NCBI GenBank assembly: GCA_027405735.1
Contig: JAPEHQ010000018.1
Location: 558,001-622,000, forward strand
Direction: 5' to 3'
DNA length: 64,000 nt
DNA from: Mucor racemosus
Taxonomy: Eukaryota; Mucoromycota; Mucoromycetes; Mucorales; Mucoraceae
Under the pieces are notes generated by a model that saw only the letters and a list, made by a program, of their open reading frames with translations, had not been told where the DNA came from and did no database searches. Of the stretch, positions 25,784-37,615 are shown one piece after another. Made by a program: the position numbers and the translations under genes. Each line of letters starts with the position of its first letter. The stretch's first letter is position 1.

Positions 25784-26618
25784 ATGGGTCGCGTCATTCG
25801 TGCTCAAAGAAAAGGTGCTGGAAGTATCTTCCGTTCCCACACTGTTGGCCGTAAAGGTGCCGCTAAACTCAGAGTTTTCGACTTTGCTGAACGTCATGGT
25901 TATGTCCGTGGTATCGTTAAGGATATTGTTCACGATCCTGGAAGAGGTGCTCCTCTTGCCAAGGTTGTCTTCCGTGATCCCTACAAGTATGTTTTTATAG
26001 AAATTCATGTAAAAAAAAAATCAATCGAAAATTGACATTTGATTTGATTATTATAGGTACAAGCTCCGTACCGAGACTTTCATTGCCACTGAAGGTATGT
26101 ACACTGGTCAATTCATCTATGCCGGTAAGAAGGCTACCTTGAACATTGGTAACGTTATGCCTTTGGCCTCTATGCCCGAAGGTACCGTTATCTGTAACGT
26201 TGAGGAGAAGGTTGGTGATCGTGGATCCATTGCCCGTACCTCCGGTAACTATGCTACCGTTATCGGTCATGGTGATGATGGTAAGACCCGTATTCGTCTT
26301 CCTTCCGGTTCCAAGAAGGTCATTCCCTCTACCTCTCGTGCCGTCATTGGTATCGTTGCTGGTGGTGGTCGTATCGATAAGCCTCTCTTGAAGGCTGGTC
26401 GTGCTTTCCACAAGTACAGAGTTAAGCGTAACAGCTGGCCCAAGACTCGTGGTGTTGCCATGAACCCCGTCGACCATCCTCACGGTGGTGGTAACCATCA
26501 ACATATTGGTAAGGCCTCTACTATGGCTCGTGATTCTCCTGCTGGTCAAAAGGTCGGTTTGATTGCTGCTCGTCGTACTGGTCTCCTCCGTGGTACCAAG
26601 AAGATCAAGGATGCTTAA
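25784..26618 (+). CDS. RPL2: 60S ribosomal protein uL2 (L2/L8)
   Basis: Two exons (25784-25986, 26057-26618) give 254 codons, the same length as yeast Rpl2. It begins [16 protein letters not shown] and keeps the family core: [16 protein letters not shown] (interrupted by the intron in the second Lys codon), [32 protein letters not shown] and [16 protein letters not shown], the peptidyl-transferase-proximal loop with its conserved histidine. uL2 is needed for 60S assembly and tRNA positioning near the catalytic centre. Codons are visibly more C-ending (ATC, ACC, AAG) than in neighbours, as expected for a very highly expressed gene. Confidence 0.97.
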
Positions 26619-26660
26619 ATCATTAAATTAGTAATAAATAAAGACGCCCTTTTTGATTGT
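26619..26660 (+). terminator. RPL2 poly(A) signal candidate
   Basis: AATAAATAAA at 26633-26642 lies 15 bp after the stop codon and is followed by a T-run and an AT-rich tract, the usual context of a 3' end. The call is positional only. Confidence 0.35.
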
Positions 26661-28771
26661 ATAAATATATATATTATTTTGTGTATTTTGGATGGTTATA
26701 GGTAGTGTGTGTGTATGTATGTGTTGGTTATATTATAGATTTTATATATTAGAAACTCTATAATTCTCAACACAAGCTATATGTGATTTATGCACTTGAC
26801 AGTTATTTTGCATATGCTTGGTATACATCCTTATTATGTACATTTCTTTTCAAGAAATAGTATATATTACTGTATGAAAACTCTAAAATTATGATAAAAG
26901 ATCATCTTTGACAATGTGTACCAAAATATATAAATAATACTTGTATTTTACATGATATATAATTTGCATTTTTTTATTATGAAACGAAATTATAGTAATA
27001 TTTGTGTATGATAAAAAATGATTACATCTCAAAATTTTATGGTGATCATTGTATTGGTTTACAAGATCCATCCAGGGAAAGATTATACATAATTGATTGT
27101 TCCAACTATTAAATGGTATATTATATGTTTTCTATAGATTTGATAAATGTGCATTGTGTAGATTTGCAAGTAACGTGCATTTGTATCTATTATATAATAT
27201 ACATTTTACATGACGGAACATATGTGCATGATGCTTTAAATTTGTAACACTAGAGTATATATAAGAGGTTCAACTATATTGTTTACTCGGTTTAATATAC
27301 ACAATCAAAATTCAAGTAAAGTTCCTCAAAAATCGCATAAAATGCAAAAAATGTCAAAAATGTTCTGAAAACAGATAACTTAAATATACCTGATATGTTA
27401 GTTTATACATATAGAATTGCAAAACAAAAAGTACAAGTATGAAGCAAAGATAATTGAGATGTTGTTTGCAAAAAATTCATTATGTTTGCTTGGATAAAAG
27501 CAAATACAAAAATTCTTCAAAGATGGATATAGGCAACAAAAATCTGACATTGGTTTTAGAAATACAAACGCTTTATCGTCTTGAGTTTAATAAAATGTCC
27601 AAACTTCGTATCAATCAATAGACTACAGATACAGACGTATATTTTGCAAGCATTAGAATCATGATCCGCAAACTTTTTATACACAAATGTGCGACGAAAT
27701 GTCGTTGTTTCACCAAAAACAGCATAATTTGGTACTTTAAGGAGCGCATTTTGATGCTTAAAATCAAAATCCAACGCTCAGACGCATACCAAGCAATTCC
27801 CCTCGTTTCATAGATATATTCTGAACCACATTTGCAACTATTTTCAAATTTTAATTTTTCCAACATTTTCCATGAGGGATACCTCATGGAAAATCGCATA
27901 TTTCACCCGAAAAAAAGATTTTTTCATAGGATAGTGGATAATTGAAACCGACCATAAATGTCCATCCGTTATATTTGCAGTGTTTATTAGCAAACTTTGT
28001 GGTCACTTTTTTGACTTTTGGTCCAAAAACCAAAAATTAGGTTTTTGGAAAATTAAAAATTATTTTGTAAACAAAATATAAAAATAAAAAATAAATTATC
28101 ATAGAACATAAAATTTCCCATTAGTTTACTTACAAGTTTAATGCATGTTAATTTCAATATTTGTAGCGCAAAAATCCTTTGAACTTTTATTTTTTTTCCC
28201 AAAATGTCAATCTGGACAAGAAATGGCCATTCGAAATTGAAAGGTTTCAAACGCCGCTGGCAATCTTTTTCCGTACTGTTTGGTTGATGATTTGATCACT
28301 TTTGTTAGACAATATCAATCCGTTTTATATCAAGAATAGAATCGATACCTATGAGAATAAATTTATTTAGTTTGGGTTAGTGTATTTGATGTTTTGGACA
28401 CAATAACGTGTAAGGAAAGGTTACAATTACATCCGAAATGGGGTAATATACTGTATTTTCTAAACAAAATTCTAGCATTAAAAGCAAAGCCGTTCCCATA
28501 TAATTAAAGTGGATGGACTATTATTGAGTTATATGTAAAATGCCACTCAAAATTGGTGAATATTGGCCTATGCTTTTGCGTTTGTGTAGCTTATTCGTGA
28601 CTATTTGACACTGTTTAATGAGCTAATTGAGGGAAAAGTGTTCAATGTGGGAGTGGGAAATTGAAGTTTGTAGCCCAATACCCCCTCCACGCCTTCTCTG
28701 GGGGGGCCCTTTTTTTCCACATTTTAATTTTATATTTTTTTTTTTTATATATTTCATTAAAATCTTACATT
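26661..28771. other. Intergenic, 2.1 kb
   Basis: No gene is supported. ORFs at 27556-27774, 27615-27899 and 28053-28250 overlap one another in different frames and look like chance. CCATGAGGGATACCTCATGG at about 27869-27888 is a perfect inverted repeat (CCATGAGG / CCTCATGG, 4-nt loop GATA). Just before BOLA3 are C-rich and G-rich runs (28680-28707) and a long T-rich leader. Confidence 0.5.
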
Positions 28772-29127
28772 ATGTTTGTGTCTCGTTTCGCTCGTTCTAC
28801 TGCCATCCGACGTGCATTTTATACAACAGAAGCACCATCAGGTTTAAGTGCTGGTGAGAAACACATTTATGAAAAGCTTACTGAAGCACTTACCCCACAT
28901 AAGCTCAGAGTAGCAGATGTTTCAGGTATGAAAAAATATGTTTGTTTATCACACATGTACACAATTTCTCATGGGGTGCTTTTATTTTTAGGTGGTTGTG
29001 GTTCCATGTATGCTATTGATATTGCTGCTAAAAAATTTGAAGGAACAAGTATCGTCAAACAACATAGAATGGTCAATGATGTATTGAAGGAAGAAATTAA
29101 AGGAATGCACGGATTACAGGTAAATTG

Positions 29128-29128
<1 letters not shown>
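28772..29128 (+). CDS. BOLA3: Mitochondrial BolA-like protein 3
   Basis: Two exons (28772-28925, 28992-29128) give 96 codons. The first about 20 residues (MFVSRFARSTAIRRAFYTTE) form an Arg/Ser/Thr-rich mitochondrial presequence. The BolA fold follows, with LRVADVSGGCGSMYAIDI (the invariant Cys of the BOLA3 group) and the family signature VKQHRMVNDVLKEEIKGMHGLQV. BOLA3 works with the glutaredoxin GLRX5 and NFU1 in delivering 4Fe-4S clusters to mitochondrial enzymes such as lipoate synthase. The stop codon is followed at once by a run of 39 A. A CAG/GTAAAT at the end could be a splice donor, but the unspliced ending already gives a full-length BolA domain. Confidence 0.9.

Positions 29129-29166
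<38 letters not shown>
29128..29166. repeat. Poly-A homopolymer (39 A)
   Basis: An uninterrupted run of A starts with the last base of the BOLA3 stop codon. Together with (AAT)n and A-rich sequence to 29310 it fills most of the 220 bp between the two convergent genes. Exact length may be an assembly estimate. Confidence 0.8.
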
Positions 29167-29168
<2 letters not shown>

Positions 29169-29348
29169 TTTATTCTGACAACATTGGAAACTGACTTGCG
29201 TATAGCTTAAAACTTCTGCTAATTAAACAGTGATATTATGATGAAAAATGATGGGAGCTATTATTAAATTATAGAATAATAATAATAATAAAATAAAAAT
29301 AAAAAAAAGCAATACAGAATGAGGTTCTTTTTGTTGTGTATATATATT

Positions 29349-30572
29349 TTAGAATAAAATCAAACGACCACCACCAAACTGTCTTCTTGCAGATATATCT
29401 ATTTGTAATTCTATTAAACGATCTTCCAGACCAACGTACAATGATCTAGAGTTTGGTGAAAAAGTCAAACCAGCAATAGAATGGTCTTCATTCTCGGGTG
29501 ACAGTCGTACAATTTGTCTTGTCTCAAATGTTCGTGTATCAACTATATAGACATTGTTTACATGTTCAGCATAAGCTAATAGATCTAAGGGGCCCGTACT
29601 GAATTGAACACTTCTTGGTGCTTTTTTTGTTTTGCGAGTCTATTGCGTATTTATTAATATTGCATGAATTTACCGTATTGTATTTTCCTCAAACACATAC
29701 CTCAGCTGAACCTAATTGGCATAGTCTTGTTGTAGAATCAATATTATATATGTTCACAAAACCATCTTGACTAGTGATTGCAAACATATCAGATGATTGG
29801 TTCCATGCACATGATAAACTAGGTTCTTCAGAAACTAAGAAAAAGTTAGATGTTGGACAAGACAAAATAATTTGCATTTACCTTTATATTCGCATTTGTC
29901 AGTGTAAAAGCCATCTTGATTGATTTTATATAAATAAGCAACACCTTGATCACTAGTGAATAATATTTTTTTATTATCAGGACTAACCGAGCCTTACCAA
30001 AAATGTTTGTTAATTCACTGGCTCTCTTTATATACAAAAATCAAACTTACTATAATTGATTGCTGAAGGCATTTTTAAAGTTTGGATTTTTTCCATGTCA
30101 GGAACAGTGAAAACGGAGACAGTTTGATCATTATTACAAACTGTCATGTAAATACTATCGTCATGCTGAGATAAACATATCGAGTTATTCATGCCTCTTC
30201 CAGCTGTTTTGATATCAAACCATCCTGTAGTTAGGTTCTTTATCATCAACATGCCTGTTTGTCCTCCCAATGCTAAAAAGCCACATCTAGTTTTTTTTTT
30301 TTTTGGTTGATGAGTGAAATGTACATGTTCACACATAATATCGGTATTACTTTGTATGAATAGATGTTGGGGTAAATGGTAAACTATCTTGATAGCAAGT
30401 ATCTACACCTGTGTTTGTATCATACTAGTAATCAAATTTAGTGTTGGGATTCAGACATTTGAATTTGAAAATGACTCACTTTGTATAATGCATGTCTTTT
30501 AGTACGAATGATAGTATTGTTAAATGGGCTCACTATCAGGTTTCTCAATTGCCTATCTATACTGTTTAGCAT
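29349..30572 (-). CDS. WD40 protein of the DUF2415 type
   Basis: Six exons (30572-30480, 30424-30351, 30286-30051, 29992-29882, 29834-29701, 29639-29349) join in frame to 312 codons. The start MLNSIDRQLRNLIVSP is preceded by an in-frame stop. Propeller strands are visible (FLALGGQTGMLMIKNL, SLSCAWNQSSDMFAITSQDG, APRSVQFSTGPLDLLAYAEH, AGLTFSPNSRSLYVGLEDRL). The last two form the C-terminal block I associate with DUF2415 proteins of fungi. Function is unknown. The apparent start at 30336 is false: 30350-30287 is an intron that ends in a pyrimidine/A-run and TAG, and removing it restores TSIHTKCGFLALGGQ. It is convergent with BOLA3. Confidence 0.8.
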
Positions 30573-30978
30573 TCTCAGCCCTCCATATCAATAAACAAAA
30601 CTCACCAATGCTGAATAAATGTTGCTATTTTATGAACATTTTTCACCGACACAAAAGATCCGTCATTTTGGCTATGCATAAACATTTAGCAAAATACAAA
30701 TGGAGAATTAAAATGATTTTTACATTGAATATCCAATCTTGGATACATGATTAACATTCAATTTCTTTTCTAAGACATCTTTTTGAGTTAAGAACATTTT
30801 TTGTATGTGATTAATTGAAAGAAGATTATATGAATAACAAATTTAGTACTTTTTTTATATTAAAAAAAAACGAGCTTATTTTTTTTTTACTTTATTTGTT
30901 TGGTATATATAAAATGGTAAAATTCTGCATGAAAGAACCAATCATATAGTAAATTATTCTGTATAAAGTAACTTTGCA
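30573..30978. other. Intergenic between two minus-strand genes
   Basis: About 400 bp holding the 3' end of GPATCH1 and the promoter of the DUF2415-type gene. The 76-codon plus-strand ORF at 30524-30754 overlaps exon 1 of that gene and is not called. Confidence 0.5.
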
Positions 30979-33900
30979 CTACCACATATCAGCAGCACTC
31001 ATTCGTCCTCCTTTTTGTGTCTTGATTGATTTATCAGATTTCTGTATTACATTGCTTGATTCTGCTTTTTCAACCCAAAATGCTTCTAAATCATCTTGTT
31101 CTAGTTTGTCATGTCGACTTGATTTATGATGTTTATGTCGACTACTACTACTGCTAGACTCTGATTTCCTCTTTCTACTGTCTCGATGTCTTTTACTAGA
31201 ACTACTGCCATGTCGAGATTCTCTTTCATCATCTCTATCTCGTCTACTTTTGCTTCTTCTTTTGCTACTACTTTTTCTATCTCGACTACGATTAGGGCTT
31301 CGACTACGACTACGACTACGTTCTCGTTTCTTATATCTATCTTCTTCTTCTTCTTCTTCTTCTTGCTCGCCGTCAGAAACAGTTATTTGCCGTCTCTTTT
31401 GTCGACTTGATCTAGGTTTAAATGGTTGTACAACAACTTGTTCCGAAATGACTTCAGGCAGTAATGAAGATGTTGATTGATCTTTTCTTTCAGACGCTCT
31501 TTTAAACATTGGTCTAAAAGGTTCATCTTTTGGTAATGTTGATGAGGAGGAACTGGTTTTAATGGGTATATCTGCTGTGGCAGGTTGAGGAGGCATTGGA
31601 GGGCCAATAAAGTCATCTTGATTTAATGTTGTGGTTGCTGTTGTTACTAATTCTTTATTGTTCTCACGTTTTTTCTCTACTGCTTCCTCCTCTTCGTCTT
31701 CAGAATCAGAATCATCGAAAATAGCTTTAAATATATCCATTGAAGGCCTTTCATAATCTAAAGGTGGTCCTCCATCTTCATCTTCATTTCCTTCCTTTTT
31801 GGCAGTTTCTATACCAGTTGTTGGTGCAGCAGAATCTTCACTTCTTTGGGAAGGTTTTGGTACTACTGCCTTCATCATGGGATCATCGTCAGGTTGAGCT
31901 AAAGATTCTGTCATTTCTGACACTGATGTAAACTTTTGAAGTGGAAGTCGTTCGTTTAAGATTGTTTCCATTGATTCTTTACTAAGCGCATCCTTATTTC
32001 CACTTTGTGTACGACCTGCTGCTTTATCGGCCGTGTGATCATGATTTGGATGTGGATCTTTTACATTGAATCGTTTACACACTAATCTATTAGGATAAAA
32101 TGGCTTGACTGTACGAGTAAGATTACCAAACATTTTCATTGCTGCAGCTTCTGCTTCTTGAGTCAATTGTTTCTTTTCCGGTTTAGGTGCTTCCTTGGCG
32201 CGTTGCTCTTTTTCTTTTCTATATTGTTCTTCAGTTTTTAGTCCACCTTCAAAATTAACTACTTCAATGTTTTTGGATGTTTCAGAAGCAGATGTAAATC
32301 TTCCACTCATCATGGCACTAATGGGTCTGAAAATACGTGCTGCTTTCGCAAATTCGTCCATTTCTTTCATACCAATTTCATAGGTTAATCCCTCTGGAAT
32401 AGGCAAAACAGCTTTTGGTATACCATCTTCTGAAAGCATACCCGCTTGATTTTCTAAATAACTACGATATCTTGCTTGTTTTTTGAGATTATCACCAAAT
32501 GGCATAAATCCTTGTAATGCTAATTTAGCAACATCTTTAGGAATTGTTGGAAATTCAGATAATTGAGATTTGTCTTTGCCAATGTCGATAAAATAACTAA
32601 CTGCTTGATCTAGTTTGTCTTTAGAGTGTTTGGGCATATAATCAAATACTGAACGTTGCTCAATCGGCTTTTCTCCTAATGCATTGCCTCTTTCTTCAAA
32701 TGAAAATAAGCTTTCTTTAGATATTTTGGGTGCGTCTACCTGATTGTTTTCTTGATCTGTTTTAACAACATGTTGACCTGTAAAATCAACAGGTACTTTA
32801 GGCGGTGCATGCCATTTACCAATTTGTTGTGTTTGATCAGATACATGAAACCCTTTGAGAGGGGGTCTACCATCTGAACATTTCAACAAATGCTTTGATT
32901 GATCTACTTCTTCCATTTGTTGTCTTTTACGTTTCATTGATTGCACCTTTACTTGATCTTTCGTTAATCCACTTTCATCATCATACAAAGATGTGTGATA
33001 ATTTGCTGTATCTGCTCTATATATATCCTCTTCATCCTCGTCATCTTCAAGCGCACCTAACCCAAATGCTTCTACTTTACGTCCTGCATTATCGATAACT
33101 CCAAAAGAAGAGCGATTCTTTCTATCTACTTCTTCACCGCTCATTTCTTTTTGTCTTGCTAATTCACGTAATCGCTTCATTTCTGCTACTTCTGGTACTG
33201 AGCTTGATAAATCAAAACCTAAACCATATGTATCTCTTTTGGCTTGGAAATTCTCTATGGGTGTATCTCGAGGTGCAAATGTAACATTATTCAATGTGTC
33301 ATCGTCTTCGTCGTTATCATCATCTTCTTCTTCTTCTTGGTCGATTCGTCGTCTAATTCGAGGACCAATACCTTGCCCAGGTCTCCATCCCATTTTTCTT
33401 AATAATCGAACACCCACAGAATCCTTTGGAGGGCCAAACATATTAATCAAACTCGATCCTAGAAAATCTAAACCACTTCCTCGAGCTTCTTCTTCTTGCT
33501 GTTGTTTACGACGAGCTGCTATTTCACGTTCTGTACCGCCTAAAATGTCAAATTCTTCAGTAGCGACCAATTTGCGAGCACCTGCCATTGCCTATTGTTG
33601 TTGAATATAAGTCAATCATTCATAATTTCTATCATTGATTCACTTTTCTTGGTACCTCTAGATCTTCTTCATCCATGTAATCTTCTGCTCTAGCTTCTTT
33701 TCTTTCACTACGTGCATTACGTGAAGATACAAAATTCGTTGGTGTCCAACCTATAGAATATTTTTTTTTTTTTTTGTGTTAAAATTTTAGTTTACTAAGA
33801 CTTAGAATATCAATTACCTTCTTTTGATCCAACTGTATTGAAATAACCAGCTGAAAATCCACCTGTAAAAGCACCATGAAAACGTCTTCGACCTTGTTCG

Positions 33901-34052
33901 TCTCTAGCTTCTTGTTTCCACGTTGGTACAAATTGTCCTGCATCGGTACGGCCTGCACGTCTATCTTTTTCCGTTGTTTCTGGAAATGCAGTACCAAAAA
34001 CTACAAAATTCTCAGTTGTTGAATTGCCTCCTCTTCCAGAGCTGTTGCTCAT
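30979..34052 (-). CDS. GPATCH1: G-patch domain splicing factor GPATCH1
   Basis: Three exons (34052-33818, 33750-33656, 33591-30979) give 980 codons. The N-terminus has the family-defining [29 protein letters not shown] block, the [10 protein letters not shown] segment and DYMDEEDLE. The G-patch follows ([20 protein letters not shown]), then the [14 protein letters not shown] and [16 protein letters not shown] segments shared with animal GPATCH1 and plant TOUGH. Further on are the [19 protein letters not shown] repeat and [26 protein letters not shown]. The C-terminus (about 150 residues) is an RS-like tail of Arg/Ser/Lys/His. It is expected in the nucleus with catalytic-stage spliceosomes, stimulating a DEAH helicase. 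Acidic repeats come from GAA/GAT simple repeats in the DNA. Confidence 0.92.
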
Positions 34053-34689
34053 GCTTTTTTGATAGAGTATTGAAAAAAAGTACAATAATGAAAAATTATT
34101 TGCTGCAAAACATCAGCTACTACGTGGATGTAGCCAATTTATTTCAATTGGCAAGCAGAAGAAGCTATATTTTCAAGCACCGGTGAATTCTCACAATGTT
34201 TGCAAACATCTTTGCAGGATTTTTACAAGCCCTTTATTGTATGATACAAATATGAATATTTCAACGCATGAAATCAAATTCATGACATAATAAATATGGT
34301 TTTAAGCTTTTCATTTGGGAAAAGTGGTATGTTTAATCTTGCTTTTATGATCGTTTTATAGTGGATGTCAAATTTTCACTGATTGATATTGCTTTACATA
34401 TACAACAGTTTAAAAACTGATGAACTGGTTTAACTTTTTTTTTTCAAACGTAACTTACTGTACATACAACATGAACAGAATAAATTGATGTTTCTTTAAA
34501 AATTATGTAAACTTACAGCATTTTATTCAAAATTGGATTTTAGAACCGCACAAATCTGATTATGTATTCTGTAGCAAGCTTTCACAGAATGCAATTTTTC
34601 AAAATAAAGATATTACCTATTAGCGAGAAGCTAGTAATTTAGATGTTATGATACCATTATTGAGCATTTTCTTTTAGTACAAGATCGAC
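34053..34689. other. Intergenic, GPATCH1 upstream
   Basis: AT-rich and without ORFs of interest. It carries the GPATCH1 promoter and then merges into repeat R3 copy 2. Confidence 0.5.
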
Positions 34690-36180
34690 TCGACAACACC
34701 CCTAGAGCAAAGTTTGAATTTTTTGAAAATTCAGTTTTTCATGGTTTTTCAATCTTCAAAACTGGAATATGCCCTCTTTTCTATAACTAATCTCACCCTA
34801 AACATTTTTTAGGATACTCTTTGGATACTGCTAAATATATATGAATTAATCGCATCATGTTACCCATTCCTAAATTTATTTATATCTCACAAAAGGCTCA
34901 AAAACACGTAAAATTCACTGCTTTTTCCTTAAGAACTGGGTCTCGCTTCATCCTTTCTCAACTTTTTTTTTTCACTAAATAACACTAGGAAAAAATTATA
35001 TGACAATGTACCTGAGATGTTCAAGTTTAACTCAAAAATGAGTATCCAGAAATATCCTATTTTTTGCAGGTGGTATTAATTTTTCAATGCTAATGTTTCA
35101 GATTTTTACGAGTATTTCACTGCTAAAAATTAAAAACTTTGAGGCCTCATATCTCTACAAAACATTAAGCTATACTAATTTTTTTTAATAATAAAACTTA
35201 CTTGTTTTAAAGCACTCTAAAATATATTTCAGTATGAAAAAATTCTGAGCACCTTTATTTTTTTTTTCATTTTTTGACATTTTTTGTAATACATTTCAAA
35301 AGATTCCTTGAATTGAACAGTATTTTTTTTTTTTACATTCGCCTCATTAAGCTCGTTAGGCTCTCTCGGATCCAAGCTAGTTTTTTTCAAAATATTGATT
35401 TTTCGTGGAGATATCCTCAAAAATATGTACAAAAAGACACCCTCATTCCTAACCTCAATTTTCCCCCTTGTATACCCCCATCCCAAATTCTGAATTTGAA
35501 AAAAAATTGGCAAAAACCTTGTTTTCTCTACGAAGAATGCAATTAGAAAGCTCAATAATGACTCAATAGATAGATAGTTTTGTTGTGCATTATTTCCATT
35601 ACTTATATTTAAAATATGTTTATAAAAAGTGTTGCGTATCGTTAAAAAACCTCCAAAACTTCAATTGCATTTTACGCAAAATTTAATTTAAAAAAATTGT
35701 TTAAATTTTGTTTCATTGGATGAAGAATTTGAAACTATACAAACACTATTTAATACGTTAATTCAACTTACTTTGCAGTTCATGAGCAATTTTACGATTT
35801 TGTTTTTTTGAATCATTTCTCGATCATTTTTTCATCATTATCATATCAATTTTGGAACTCAGTTATCATAAGTATTAAGATGTAATATAAACTATTATTT
35901 TGATTATTTTGACAAAAAATCAATATTTTTCGCTGAAATAAAAAATGCAGGGTAGTTTTCAGTTGAATTTATGTTGGGAATATTATACAAAAAATTAATG
36001 TCTCAATTTAGGTGCTCAATTTTTTACATTTGATATTGGATTAATTTTGGTCAATATTAGGCCAGTAAACTTATATTCTGGTATTAAGCTCTTCTATTTT
36101 TGGGCAAATATCAATGGCCCCATAGAGGAGGGAAGTTACATCTTTTAAGATTTCACGCAGTTGTTTGACTCAATACTGTG
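34690..36180. repeat. Dispersed repeat R3, copy 2
   Basis: Aligns with copies 1 and 3 over most of its length, with the same landmarks in the same order and orientation. Two overlapping opposite ORFs (35229-35555 minus, 35274-35546 plus) lie in the most conserved section, but copies 1 and 3 do not keep either frame intact, so they are not called as genes. The copy stops near 36180, where unrelated sequence with the broken minus-strand ORF begins. Confidence 0.75.
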
Positions 36181-36184
36181 CGTA

Positions 36185-36878
36185 GTAATGGCAAAGATTA
36201 CTAATAATTTGAATATAATTGTTGATTTGAAAAATATTATTGTTGAGCATCATGCAAAAATATAAGCTTGATAGTATAACGATAGTTTCTTTAGACCAAC
36301 AAGCTTTGATGCGATCATCAACAAGAAAATAAAAACGAACATTTACATTGTTTGTTTCTTCTTCATTCTCGGTAATAAATTCTTCCAGATAGTCAAATAT
36401 CCCATTAATCAGTACAACGGTTTTTTTTGTTGTTGTGCATCTATAACTTAACACGGCTCTAAATCCAAGCAGGATTGGTTATAACTTTTTAATCCCAAAT
36501 AGTGTTTATTAATTCCTGAAGAGCTCGGAAAACATTGGTGTTATCATCTGGATCAAGAACTAGAAAAATGTCTTTTCGGAACTTGGCCTTGAACTCAGAA
36601 CAGAAAATATGCTTTATTGGCACCTTGGTCATGCCAATTAAATGAAAGACATCCTTCAATACCCTGCTAGAAGAGTGCGTGGAAGTTGTATCATTATTGG
36701 TAGTATAGCATTTCCTACAGACAGTGACAGACCCCATCTTCATTGAGCAGTTCAGAATATCTTTGTAATTCATTTGCTTGGTTATTGTTATGCACTTGGG
36801 CAGTAGAATTTCTAGTGTTGCTGGCATTGCTGTTATTTGGGTGACATTGTCGAAGCATAACCTAGTTGACAACAACAA
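36185..36878 (-). pseudogene. Broken ORF, possibly of a repetitive-element gene
   Basis: A 129-codon open stretch (36878-36489) ends in a stop, and a second open stretch (36454-36170) follows in another frame. The first contains Cys-rich and basic sections (SVTVCRKCYTTN, RVLKDVFHLIGMTKVPIKH, SEFKAKFRKDIFLVLDPDD) with protein-like composition. After the stop the same frame still reads TNPAWI, stop, SRVK, which looks like a decayed continuation. I do not recognise a characterised family. The pattern of a coherent frame broken by stops, lodged between R3 and a CACTA-like end, fits a dead transposon-borne gene better than a working host gene. No start context or intron set repairs it. Confidence 0.4.
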
Positions 36879-36907
36879 AAGAGTGTCAACAACCAGTATT
36901 TTTTAAC

Positions 36908-37615
36908 GTCTTTTTAAGCACTACTGCCGAACTATGCTTCCCGTGGGCATAATAATTTACACAGATGGGCAGAATAAAAAACATTGTGCAGCTTAGGCAG
37001 ATCAGATGAGCAGAGCAATGAGATCAAGGTTTTTTAGTCAATTTACTAAAGCATATCAGTCATAATATAATTAATAACAAAAATAATTTGAATGATTTAA
37101 AGCAGATGTGAGTTACTCTGTTTCAACAGAGTTGCCTTATTGACGAGATATATCAATTTGAAATTTGGGTTTGAAAGAGTTTTGCCCATGTTCTTCCTTT
37201 GGAGACCAAATGGGGACAACGACAACAACCTGTTTGGCAACACTAAAAGTATATATGCCTTTGTAAATTTCTGTTTGTAACACACAGAATCGATTAATTT
37301 AAGATTATTTTTCTTTTTTCTTCCCCACTCTTTCCTCAGTTCTATTATTTATGTTTAAAACTACAACAAAAAGGCCAATATTTTTTATAAACTGAAATCA
37401 AGCATCAGGTACAAGTACATGTTTTTCCTATGGGTTATTTGGAAATGAATTATTAACTGTAAATTTTAGGGCGCGTTGTAATATTTTTCTCGAACAAAAA
37501 AAGCATGCAAGACTTATATTAGTCATTTTGTTCCATCGTCTACGTTATAACCAATGCTTTTTTGGTCTAAAATCGATATCTATCTGCAGAAAAATTGGTG
37601 ATTATAAAAGTATGT
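36908..37615 (+). mobile_element. CACTA-like element end R1, copy a
   Basis: Starts with CACTACTGCCGAACTATGC and aligns along about 700 bp with 38412-39112 in the same orientation. Just inside the end are words like GTGGGCATAATA and GATGGGCAGAATA, related to those in the inverted array at 58160-58502. CACTA plus subterminal repeats is the layout of CACTA (En/Spm) DNA transposons. No transposase ORF and no matching inverted far end were found, so this is probably a truncated non-autonomous copy. Confidence 0.45.

Noticed and set aside
30028..30336. Gene start MCEHVH at 30336
   Set aside because: Lies in an intron; removing 30350-30287 joins conserved WD40 strands.
35229..35555. 108-codon ORF in R3 copy 2
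   Set aside because: The frame is not kept in copies 1 and 3 of the repeat.
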